Shown here one piece after another: positions 1-7,083 of a stretch of DNA of 8,756 nt (position 1 is its first letter; each line of letters begins with the position of its first letter). The position numbers were made by a program, and so were the translations under genes. This stretch comes from Chthoniobacter sp. (GTDB lineage: Bacteria; Verrucomicrobiota; Verrucomicrobiia; Chthoniobacterales; Chthoniobacteraceae). The notes below the pieces were generated by a model. That model did not search any database and was not told the DNA's origin. It worked only from the letters and a program-made list of their open reading frames with translations. The stretch spans positions 1 to 8,756 of the forward strand of contig JANXSB010000445.1 in NCBI GenBank assembly GCA_025352865.1. The letters run 5' to 3'.

Positions 1-933
1 CAGCAACTCCGCCGGCAGCCGCGACGGAGCGCTCCCACCGCAGCCGGCCTGGGTGGGAATGACCATCGCGAAACGCGAATCGAACGCCGCGGCGAGGAGC
101 GCGGTTTTGCCATTGCGTGAGTGGCCGACGGCGGCGACGCGCTTCGCGTCGATCTCGGGGGCGTATTGCAGCAGATAGTCGAGCATGCCGGAATAGCCTG
201 CGGCCCAGGCCATGAGCGTGGCCGGTGCGTCGCCGGCGTCCGGCTTGTGGTTTTCCAGCGCCCATTTTTTCAACTGCTCGGACGCGGTTTCCTTGTCGTC
301 CGGCAGCACATCGCCGCTGAAAAAAGTCGCCACCGCGTAGCCGCGGTCAATCGCCTGATCCAGCGCCCACACGTCCTTTTCCTTGCCGCGTCCGGCATCC
401 GTCGCGGTGTGCGGCGGCACGCCGGGAAAACTCTGCGGCACCCACGCGGGCGGCTGGATCAGCGGGTCGTCGAGCAGGGCGTAGTTGCCGTTGAAATTCA
501 TCCCGAGAAAACACGCGACGGGTTTCGGGCGGTCATTGGGAATGACGATGAGCAGATGTGCATTTTGCAACCGATCGGAAGTTACGAGCACTTCGCGGAG
601 CGTGGCCTTGCCGCCGAGCGCGGCCTTGTCTTCGCGAATCACATTTCCCGCCGCCGACATGCCCGCGAGTGGGCGGCGGCCGTACATGTAGTGCTGGAAA
701 AGCGCGCGCAACTCGGGCGCGCGTTTCATTTCCCAGTCCTCGCGCGTTTTCACCGGCTGGCCGAGGAAAGTGGTGAGCGGGTCGGGCAGCGCGGCGCGCG
801 CGGGGAGTGAGTCGGGTTCGGGAAAAAGTTTGGTGCTGGTGATGAGCGCGACATCGGTTTCCTGGGCCATGAGGAGCGGGGTAAAGCAGAGCGCGGCGAA
901 CGCGGCGGCGAGGTTAGTTTTTGCGGAGGTCAT
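1..933 (-). CDS. Secreted CE15-like glucuronoyl esterase (alpha/beta hydrolase), C-terminus cut by window edge
   Basis: Read on the minus strand from the ATG at 933, the frame stays open for 311 codons to the window edge. Residues 1-23 look like a Sec signal peptide (basic start, hydrophobic core, LLMAQ cleavage region). The mature part has the layout of carbohydrate esterase family 15: a GYAVATFFSGDVLPDD stretch, then the nucleophile elbow GHSRNGK with Ser272 as likely catalytic serine and Arg273 as oxyanion residue, then AGCGGSAPSR at about 296-305. The catalytic His and acidic partner should lie beyond the edge. Known CE15 enzymes hydrolyse esters between 4-O-methyl-glucuronic acid of xylan and lignin alcohols; that substrate is inferred here. 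The start codon lies inside the end of the upstream propeller gene (20-base overlap) and has no Shine-Dalgarno, so translational coupling is likely. It could instead be a related acetyl-xylan-type esterase. The family is likely, the exact substrate uncertain. Confidence 0.75.
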   Translation of the reverse strand, partial: MTSAKTNLAAAFAALCFTPLLMAQETDVALITSTKLFPEPDSLPARAALPDPLTTFLGQPVKTREDWEMKRAPELRALFQHYMYGRRPLAGMSAAGNVIREDKAALGGKATLREVLVTSDRLQNAHLLIVIPNDRPKPVACFLGMNFNGNYALLDDPLIQPPAWVPQSFPGVPPHTATDAGRGKEKDVWALDQAIDRGYAVATFFSGDVLPDDKETASEQLKKWALENHKPDAGDAPATLMAWAAGYSGMLDYLLQYAPEIDAKRVAAVGHSRNGKTALLAAAFDSRFAMVIPTQAGCGGSAPSRLPAELL

Positions 934-2416
934 AGCAGAGGAGGACGTCTTGATCGCGGAGGTAAAGCCGGCCGCCGTGGATCACGGGGTGCGACCAGCT
1001 TTCGCCGTTGTGGCTGGCCAGCGGGAATGCGCCCTTTTCATGGTAGCCCTCGGGCGTCGCCTCGATGAGCGCCATGACCGCATTTTGGTAGCGGAAATAC
1101 AGGTTCCCGTCCGCGGCGACGACCGCCGCCGATTCGGTGCCCGGCCCGCGATCCTTGTTCCAGACTACCTTCCCGGTCTTCCACTCGAGGCAGATGGGGA
1201 AGCCGTTGTTGTGGCCGGTGCCCGCGTAGATGTAGTCGCCGAGACGGATCATGCCGCCGTGGTGGTTTTGAAAAGTGGAGGCGTTGAGAAAGTACTGCTC
1301 CTGCACCTCGACGGGCGAACCCGGCACGCGACCGAGCGGCGCGGCGGCCCCGCCGCGCGCGGCGTTGAGCGCGGTTTCGATGCTGGCGAGTTCCGGCTTG
1401 AGCGCCTGCACGGCGGCGTCGGCCTGCGCGTATTCCGGCGTGCCGCGCTCCGCTTTTCCGCGCGCGTCGCGGCGTTGCGTGAGGTCGGCATTGAGCGACG
1501 CGAGCTTTTTTGTCAGCTCGGCGATCTTCGCCTCATCCTGTGCTGGAGCGGCTTGCGGGGCGGTGGTCGTTTTCGCGATCTTGAGCAGCGCTGCGCCTGC
1601 GCCGTAGCCGGTGGAGCAGAAAACATAGTCGTCCCACGCGAGCGGCGTCGGGATGTTCGCGGTGCCGTTCGCGATGCGGTTGTAGAACCACAGCACCTTT
1701 CCATCGCTCGCCGCCACGCTCACGATTCCGCGCCCGAGGAGCTGCACATACTGCCGCACACCCGCGGCATTGCTCACGACCGCGCCGGTGTAGCCCGCGC
1801 CGTCGCCGCCTTTGCTGCCGAGGTCCGGCAGTTCCGTTTTCCAAATCACCGCGCCGGTCTTTTTGTTCAGCGCCACGAGCGCCGCGTCCTTGCCACCGGG
1901 CGTGACGATGACCTTTTCACCATCGACCAGCGGCGACTCGCTGTAGTGCCAGCCCGACATCATCCTGCCGCCGAAATCGCGCTCGAAATTTTTCCGCCAC
2001 ACCTCGCGCCCGCTCTCCGCCTCCACGCACGCGAGATCGCCCTCCGTGCTGAGCGCAAACACCAACCCATCCGAAACCGTCGGCGTGCAGCGCGGCTCGT
2101 CTTTCTTGTCTCCCACCTTCGCCGCCCACAATTCCTTCTGCGTCGCGAGATCGAGCGCCACCACGTACTGCCCGTCCTTGCGCCCAGCCATCGTGAAGAT
2201 TTTCCCGCCGGTGATCGCCACGCTCGAAAAGCCGGCGCCGAGCCCGGAGATTTTCCACGCGAGCGGCGGCCCGTCCGCCGGCCATTCTTTCAGCAGCCCG
2301 GTTTCCGCCGAGACGCCATCGCGATTCGGCCCGCGCCATTGCGGCCAGTCGCCGGGTGCGGCGAGCGCGGTGAGGGTGAAAAGCGGGAGCGCGAGGAGCG
2401 GGCGGGGGATTTTCAT
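914..2416 (-). CDS. Secreted PQQ-like beta-propeller repeat protein (BamB-like fold) with coiled-coil insertion
   Basis: This is a complete 500-residue protein. Residues 1-20 form a Sec signal peptide ending in TALAA. The mature protein opens with WPQWRGPNRDG, the hallmark start of exported PQQ-like propeller proteins abundant in Planctomycetes and Verrucomicrobia. Blade-type repeats follow, each a beta-rich run ending near a G-x-V/E-x-W pattern: ATQKELW (91-97), ESGREVW (134-140), KTGAVIW (186-192), SDGKVLW (237-243) and KTGKVVW (413-419). Between the blades, residues about 293-353 form a charged, Ala/Glu/Lys-rich helical segment likely to be a coiled coil, unusual for this fold. No PQQ-dependent dehydrogenase active-site motif was recognised, so it is more likely a structural or binding protein than an enzyme. 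Its stop codon lies 20 bases inside the following esterase gene, so the two form a coupled pair. No Shine-Dalgarno is visible before the ATG; the signal peptide fixes the start. Confidence 0.87.
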   Translation of the reverse strand: MKIPRPLLALPLFTLTALAAPGDWPQWRGPNRDGVSAETGLLKEWPADGPPLAWKISGLGAGFSSVAITGGKIFTMAGRKDGQYVVALDLATQKELWAAKVGDKKDEPRCTPTVSDGLVFALSTEGDLACVEAESGREVWRKNFERDFGGRMMSGWHYSESPLVDGEKVIVTPGGKDAALVALNKKTGAVIWKTELPDLGSKGGDGAGYTGAVVSNAAGVRQYVQLLGRGIVSVAASDGKVLWFYNRIANGTANIPTPLAWDDYVFCSTGYGAGAALLKIAKTTTAPQAAPAQDEAKIAELTKKLASLNADLTQRRDARGKAERGTPEYAQADAAVQALKPELASIETALNAARGGAAAPLGRVPGSPVEVQEQYFLNASTFQNHHGGMIRLGDYIYAGTGHNNGFPICLEWKTGKVVWNKDRGPGTESAAVVAADGNLYFRYQNAVMALIEATPEGYHEKGAFPLASHNGESWSHPVIHGGRLYLRDQDVLLCYDLRKN

Positions 2417-2491
2417 GGTGCGGGAAAGTTTTCGCGGGAGACGCTATCGGGCGCGCTGCGCGGTGGCAATGCGGGGTGGAGGGGGTGGTTG

Positions 2492-2694
2492 GAAAACGAA
2501 CTGTCATCCTGAGCGGAGCTTCGGCTTGGCGAAGCGCAGTCGAGGGACCTCGAACTATTTTTGCGGGAAAGGTGGCGGTGAGATCTGCGCTGCTTCGCCT
2601 CACCACCTTCGCCCAGCGGAAATAGTTAGAGGTTCTTCGACTCCGTTTCACTCGCAAAGCCGAGTGGAACTCCGCTCAGAATGACGGTGTTTTC
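2492..2694. repeat. 203-base imperfect palindrome, likely a dispersed intergenic repeat or MITE-like element
   Basis: The two halves of this stretch are imperfect reverse complements. The outer ends pair GAAAAC (2492-2497) with GTTTTC (2689-2694). Next, TGTCATCCTGAGCGGAG (2502-2518) pairs with the complement of CTCCGCTCAGAATGACGG (2670-2687). Further in, AACTATTT at 2553-2560 pairs with AAATAGTT at 2620-2627. The centre also folds: GGTGGCGGTGAG at about 2571-2582 against CTCACCACC at 2599-2607. The GTCATCCTGAGCG-type ends resemble dispersed intergenic repeats known from many bacterial genomes. It carries no credible gene. It fills much of the 384-base gap between the DUF4173 gene and the propeller gene. 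Transcribed, it would form a very long hairpin that could stop or stabilise the upstream message. The remaining bases 2417-2491 and 2695-2800 show nothing recognisable. Confidence 0.85.
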
Positions 2695-2800
2695 ATACCA
2701 CTACGCCATCCCGCAAACCCCATTCAATCTCCCGCCGCGAGGCGCGTCCGTGACGGCCGTGGAAGTGCTCACGCGAGCTGCATGACTTCCAGGCAGTGGC

Positions 2801-4420
2801 TTAGTCCGTGATCTCCAGCACCTTCCTCGTTCGGTAGTAATCCGTGATGATTCGCGAGTCGCTCGCGTCGGCGGGCAGCGCGCCGAGCGGTGCCGCCCAC
2901 GCGGACAGTTCCTGCGCGTTCCGGTCGCGCCGGAACTGGCGCTCGCGCCAATCCGCCTCCCACAGTCGCGCAGGATGCGTTCGCGCGACTTCGCGCAAGC
3001 CGAGCCGCAGATCCTCGCGCACCTGCCCCGGCGGGAGAATTTCCGCGGCGTGGAGCAGGGCCGGCCAGGCATCGGGGCCGAGCGTCAATTGATAGGCGAT
3101 ATTGAAGTCGTAGCCCTGCCCGCGGGATGGCCCGCGCTCGACGTTGTAGCGGCAGACCCAGGCGATCACGTTGAGAAATTGCAGGACGAAAAGGAGCGCG
3201 AAGGTCGCCACGGCATTGCGCCAGATCAAATCCGCCGCCGCGCGTCCGCGCCGCACATGAGCGCAGAGAAAAATAAAACCCAGCGTGACGAGCAAAAGGA
3301 AGCAGGCGACGTACACGCGCTTCGCCGTCATCTCCTCGGTATCGACATAGAGTTTCAGCCGGAAAAACACCCCGGCGAGCAGCACCAGATTTTGCGCGAT
3401 CCACGCGAAGGCGAGGCCTTGCAAAATGCGCGACTGAGTGATCTCGCCGGCCTGCTGAAAAAGGACCGAGAGCACGAGGCCCGCGAGGACGGTGGCGGCG
3501 ATCAGGCTGTTCACGCCTTCGTGCAGAAACTGTTTCCCGTTCATCCCCTCCGGCACCGCGGTGTGCATCCAGAGATAGATCACGTCGATCGTGTTCACCG
3601 CGAAGAAGAGCGCGTTCAGCGCGGCGAGGATCAGCGCGCTCTGCCAAAAGGCGACGCCCGCATCCGAGCGCCGCCATTCCGGCGGCGGCTGCGCCCAGCT
3701 CCGCGGCACCGTCGCCCCCGTGCGCGGGCGGATGAAGACGAGCGCGAGCGTGGCGAGGAAGAACCAGAAAAGGATGCGTAGAATCGAAAAATCGAAGCTC
3801 TGGAACCACTCCCGAAGATGGGTGCCGAAGCGACCGAGATACTCCGCGAAGATGCGGTTGCCGGAGGAGAAGACGATGGCGAAAAGGCCGAGCAGGATTG
3901 CGGCGGGCAGCCCGATGCGAATGATCCGCGCCAACCGACCTCCGAGGCGGCCCGTGGTGCCGGGCTTCGAGAGCGGCTGCTCGTTGATCGCCCGCCCGAG
4001 CCACACCCACCGGCCCAGCGCGCCCGCCCACGCGACGAACGACTCCGACCAGCGCGCCCAGCCCGCCCGCAGTTGCGGGTAGGAAAGTTCGGCCATCACA
4101 ATCGCCAGCAGGGCCGTGAGGACGGCGATGTTGGTGAACGACATTTCCACCGCCGTCTGCCAGGCCGAGGCGAGCAGCAGCGCGAAGGGCAGCAGCACCT
4201 GCGGCTGCAGCGAAGCGCGCCCGTGCCGGAGCAGCATCGCGGACGCGACCGCCACGATGTAGAGCGCCAGCGAAAGACCGGGCGCGTGATTCCAAAAAAG
4301 AAAGTCACCGAGGACGACAAGCCCGCCGGCGGCAAGGAGTGTCGGCACCAGGCGCTCGCCCTCAGAAAGCGCGCAGGGTTTCACGGGTGGAGGCGGAACG
4401 GGGAGCGGAGGAGGAGGCAT
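2801..4420 (-). CDS. DUF4173-type multi-pass inner-membrane protein of unknown function
   Basis: This is a complete 539-residue membrane protein. A short proline-rich cytoplasmic-looking head (residues 1-13) precedes about 11 hydrophobic spans, near 24-43, 47-65, 75-89, 94-112, 168-187, 212-231, 260-284, 303-321, 333-354, 368-387 and 402-424. The central motif ALNALFFAVNTIDVIYLW (267-284) followed by PEGMNGKQFLHEGVNSLI (290-307) matches the signature of DUF4173/DUF4153-like proteins, where a conserved N..D..YL is followed by P-x-G and H-x-G. The last 115 residues are soluble, Arg- and Trp-rich, and form an extra C-terminal domain. No enzymatic function is established for the family and none is proposed. 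The ATG at 4420 has no Shine-Dalgarno. It lies 121 bases after tex on the same strand and may share its transcript. Long open frames on the other strand and in a second frame are shadows of this gene. Confidence 0.8.
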   Translation of the reverse strand: MPPPPLPVPPPPVKPCALSEGERLVPTLLAAGGLVVLGDFLFWNHAPGLSLALYIVAVASAMLLRHGRASLQPQVLLPFALLLASAWQTAVEMSFTNIAVLTALLAIVMAELSYPQLRAGWARWSESFVAWAGALGRWVWLGRAINEQPLSKPGTTGRLGGRLARIIRIGLPAAILLGLFAIVFSSGNRIFAEYLGRFGTHLREWFQSFDFSILRILFWFFLATLALVFIRPRTGATVPRSWAQPPPEWRRSDAGVAFWQSALILAALNALFFAVNTIDVIYLWMHTAVPEGMNGKQFLHEGVNSLIAATVLAGLVLSVLFQQAGEITQSRILQGLAFAWIAQNLVLLAGVFFRLKLYVDTEEMTAKRVYVACFLLLVTLGFIFLCAHVRRGRAAADLIWRNAVATFALLFVLQFLNVIAWVCRYNVERGPSRGQGYDFNIAYQLTLGPDAWPALLHAAEILPPGQVREDLRLGLREVARTHPARLWEADWRERQFRRDRNAQELSAWAAPLGALPADASDSRIITDYYRTRKVLEITD

Positions 4421-4541
4421 CGCGCGAGAGAATGAGGCAGCCGTTCGACAGCAACATGGTAAGCGCGTTCATCCGCGCCAAGGAATGGCCGCCGGAAGGG
4501 ACGTTCCAAAGCTCCACTTCGGAAACGGGGCGGAGATTCCC

Positions 4542-6845
4542 CTAATTCTTCTTCTGCTGCGCGAGGGTGAACCAGTCCGGGCCGCTCGGGGCGCTGGCCA
4601 GCTTTGCTCCGCCGGCATTGCCACCGGTGAAGCGCTGCACGTCGCGCTGGCCAGCTTCGGATTTGCGGTCGCCGCGCGGGCCGATCTCGACTTTCGTTTT
4701 GAGCGAAAGGGCGATGCGTTTTCGGGCGTGGTCGATTTCCATGACGGTGGCCTGCACGCGCTGGCCGACCTTGAGCACGTCGGCGGGATTTTTTACGAAG
4801 TCGTCGCTCATCTGGCTGATGTGGACGAGGCCGTCCTGATGCACGCCGATGTCCACGAACGCGCCGAACGCGGTGACATTCGTGACGATGCCGGGGAGCC
4901 GCAGGCCGGGCTGGAGGTCTTCCATTTTCTCCACGCCTTCGGCGAAAGAGAACGCCTCGAATTGCTGGCGCGGGTCGCGGCCGGGCTTGGCGAGTTCTTT
5001 CAAGATGTCCTGCAAAGTCGGGAGCCCAACTTCTTCGCTGACGTATTTCTTTGCGTCGATTTTCGCGCGCTTCGCGGAATCGCGCAGCAGGTCGAGCACG
5101 GTGCAGCCGAGGTCCGCGGCCATTTTATCCACCAGCTCGTAGCGCTCGGGATGCACGGCGCTCGCGTCGAGCGGGTGCGCGCCGTCGCGGATGCGGAGGA
5201 AGCCGGCGGCCTGCTCGAAGGCCTTCGGCCCGAGCCCCGTGACCTTCTGCAATTCCTTGCGCGACTTGAACGGCCCGTGTTCGTCGCGGTGCGCGACGAT
5301 GTTCGCGGCGACGCGCGCGTTCAGCCCGGAGACGTAGGCCAGCAGATGCTTCGACGCGGTGTTGATCTCGACGCCCACGTTGTTCACGCAGCTCACCACC
5401 ACGTCGTCGAGCGTGCGCTTGAGCGCGTGCTGATCCACGTCGTGCTGATACTGGCCGACGCCGATGGACTTCGGATCGAGCTTCACCAACTCCGCGAGTG
5501 GGTCCATGAGCCGCCGGGCGATGGACACCGCGCCGCGCACCGTCAGGTCTTTGTCCGGGAACTCCTCGCGCGCCACATCGCTTGCGGAATAAATCGACGC
5601 GCCGCTTTCACTCACCATCACAACCGGGATCGCCGCGGGCAGGCCGAGCTTCTTGATGAAAGTCTCCGTCTCGCGCGAGGCGGTGCCGTTGCCGATGGCG
5701 ATGGCTTCGACTTTGAATTTCGTCACCACCGCTTTCACCATCGCCTCCGCCTCGGCCAAATCGCGCGCGCCCTTCTCGGGATAGATCACATCGTTCGCGA
5801 GCAGCTTTCCCTGCCGGTCCAGCAGCACGACTTTGCAGCCGGTGCGAAAGCCGGGATCAATGCCGAGCGTGACCTTCTGCCCTAGCGGCGAGGCGAGCAG
5901 CAACTCGCGCAGGTTGTCGGCGAAAACGCGGATCGCTTCCTCGTCGGCGCGCTTCTTGAAGAAAGTGCGCGCCTCGCCTTCCATCGCGAAACCGAGCAGC
6001 CGCTTGAAGCAATCCTGCACCGCGAGCCGCACCTGTTCGGACGCGGGCGCTTTGCCTTTGACGAACAGCCTTTCGAGCACGCTGACGGATTCGATTTCAT
6101 CCGGCACCAGCCGCGAAAAAAGGAAGCCCTCGGCCTCGCCGCGCCGGATCGCGAGGATGCGGTGCGACGGCGCTTTTTCCGCCGGCTCCGTCCAGTCGAA
6201 GTAGTCTTTGAACTTCGCGCCCTCCTCCTCCTTGCCGCTGATGACCTTCGATTTGATCACGCCTTTCGTGAGGTAAAGATTCCGCAACTGCGCCCGCGCC
6301 GTGGCGTCGTCATTGACGCGTTCCGCGAGAATATCGCGCGCCCCGGCGAGCGCCGTGGCCACGTCGGGCACGCTGTATTTTTTCGCATCAATCTCGATCT
6401 CCGGCCCGACGAATGGCCCCGCCGCCGCCTGCGGATCAGTCGCCGCATCCTGCGTCCACAAAAGCTCCGCGAGCGGCTCCAGCCCTAGATCCCGCGCGAC
6501 TGTGGCCTTGGTCTTTTTCTTCGGACGAAACGGCAGGTAGATGTCCTCCAGCGTCGTCATGGTTTCCGCCGCGTCGATTTTAGCGCGCAGCATTTCCGTC
6601 ATCAGCTTTCGCTCGATGAGCGAGCCCACGATGGACTCGCGCCGCTTGTCCAGCTCCTCCATTTGCTCCAGTCGGTCGCGGATCGCGGTGATCTGCACCT
6701 CATCGAGTTCGCCCGTCTTTTCCTTCCGATATCGCGCAATGAAAGGCACCGTAGCGCCCTCCTCCAAAAGGATCGCTGTCGCCGCGACTTGGCGCGGCTG
6801 GAGCTTCAGTTCGGTGACGAGTTTGGCGAGGTGTTTTTCAATCAT
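4542..6845 (-). CDS. tex: Tex-family transcription accessory / RNA-binding protein
   Basis: This is a complete 767-residue protein, the usual length for Tex (YhgF). Starting at the ATG at 6845 gives MIEKHLAKLVTEL, the typical Tex start. A 16-codon extension to 6893 is open, but its residues (MTPRFCRASYAAFCHA) look unlike the family. Domains in order: Tex N-terminal helical region with TVPFIARYRKEKTGELDE (about 32-49); YqgF/RNase H-like domain with TLGIDPGFRTGCKVVLLD (about 326-343) and AIGNGTASRETE (about 383-394); helix-hairpin-helix region with QYQHDVDQ (about 465-472) and VTGLGPKAFE (about 535-544); C-terminal S1 RNA-binding domain with GIVTNVTAFGAFVDIGVHQD (about 652-671) and GLVHISQMSD (672-681). 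Tex proteins bind nucleic acid and act around transcription and RNA turnover in the cytoplasm. The last ~50 residues are a low-complexity basic tail. No Shine-Dalgarno precedes the start. Confidence 0.97.
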   Translation of the reverse strand: MIEKHLAKLVTELKLQPRQVAATAILLEEGATVPFIARYRKEKTGELDEVQITAIRDRLEQMEELDKRRESIVGSLIERKLMTEMLRAKIDAAETMTTLEDIYLPFRPKKKTKATVARDLGLEPLAELLWTQDAATDPQAAAGPFVGPEIEIDAKKYSVPDVATALAGARDILAERVNDDATARAQLRNLYLTKGVIKSKVISGKEEEGAKFKDYFDWTEPAEKAPSHRILAIRRGEAEGFLFSRLVPDEIESVSVLERLFVKGKAPASEQVRLAVQDCFKRLLGFAMEGEARTFFKKRADEEAIRVFADNLRELLLASPLGQKVTLGIDPGFRTGCKVVLLDRQGKLLANDVIYPEKGARDLAEAEAMVKAVVTKFKVEAIAIGNGTASRETETFIKKLGLPAAIPVVMVSESGASIYSASDVAREEFPDKDLTVRGAVSIARRLMDPLAELVKLDPKSIGVGQYQHDVDQHALKRTLDDVVVSCVNNVGVEINTASKHLLAYVSGLNARVAANIVAHRDEHGPFKSRKELQKVTGLGPKAFEQAAGFLRIRDGAHPLDASAVHPERYELVDKMAADLGCTVLDLLRDSAKRAKIDAKKYVSEEVGLPTLQDILKELAKPGRDPRQQFEAFSFAEGVEKMEDLQPGLRLPGIVTNVTAFGAFVDIGVHQDGLVHISQMSDDFVKNPADVLKVGQRVQATVMEIDHARKRIALSLKTKVEIGPRGDRKSEAGQRDVQRFTGGNAGGAKLASAPSGPDWFTLAQQKKN

Positions 6846-7083
6846 AGCGTGGCAAAAGGCCGCGTATGATGCGCGGCAAAAACGCGGAGTCAACCGCGCG
6901 CGAATTGCGAAAAGTGGCGTATGTCGGGCGGTGGGCCACGGCTGAAAACGGCGGGCTGGCCGAAACGCCGGTTAGTGCGAAGATGGATGATAATTATTCT
7001 TGCCCCGTGCGCGACGGTGGCACAGTTTCCCCGCTCACCCACGTTGGTTTGCCCTGAAGGCCCAACACCACCCTATAAGAACC
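6846..7083. promoter_or_regulatory. Divergent intergenic region between tex and the CHRD gene
   Basis: These 238 bases separate the start of tex (minus strand) from the start of the CHRD gene (plus strand), so promoters for both must lie here or just inside. The clearest element is an AT-rich patch at 6988-6999 in otherwise GC-rich DNA, including the 8-base palindrome ATAATTAT at 6990-6997. It contains GATAAT (6989-6994) reading towards the CHRD gene and AT-rich -10-like hexamers reading towards tex. No convincing -35 box lies at the right distance on either strand. A second TATAAG sits at 7074-7079, only four bases before the CHRD start codon, too close for an ordinary leadered transcript. 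Promoter identity is inferred from position and base composition only. Confidence 0.4.
7043..7066 (+). promoter_or_regulatory. Small hairpin in the leader of the CHRD gene
   Basis: GTTGG (7043-7047) pairs with CCAAC (7062-7066). After a TTT bulge, GCC (7051-7053) pairs with GGC (7059-7061) around the loop CTGAA. The hairpin ends 17 bases before the ATG of the CHRD gene and could influence translation of the leader or be a protein-binding site. There is no T-run after it, so it does not look like a terminator. An 8-pair stem can arise by chance, and its function is unproven. Confidence 0.3.

Noticed and set aside
770..2512. A 580-codon open frame on the plus strand opposite the propeller gene
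   Set aside because: It mirrors the propeller gene, which has a signal peptide and family motifs. The plus-strand product is Arg/Ala/Val-rich with no recognisable domain, as expected of antisense frames in GC-rich coding DNA.
2501..2687. CRISPR array or insertion sequence in the gap at 2417-2800
   Set aside because: There are no regularly spaced direct repeats and no transposase frame; the structure is one inverted repeat.
2769..4295. A 508-codon frame on the same strand as the DUF4173 gene
   Set aside because: It overlaps the DUF4173 gene almost fully in another frame. Its product is Arg/Ala/Gly-rich without membrane spans or motifs, whereas the DUF4173 frame has ordered spans and the family signature.
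4485..5885. A 466-codon plus-strand frame opposite tex
   Set aside because: Tex is unambiguous on the other strand over the whole interval. The frame gives a His/Arg/Ala-rich product with no domain.
6846..6893. A longer tex start at 6893
   Set aside because: The added 16 residues do not resemble the Tex N-terminus, which begins at the ATG at 6845 with MIEKHLAKL.
7000..7083. An upstream start for the CHRD protein at 7000
   Set aside because: It would place 28 Arg/His/Pro-rich residues before a well-formed signal peptide.
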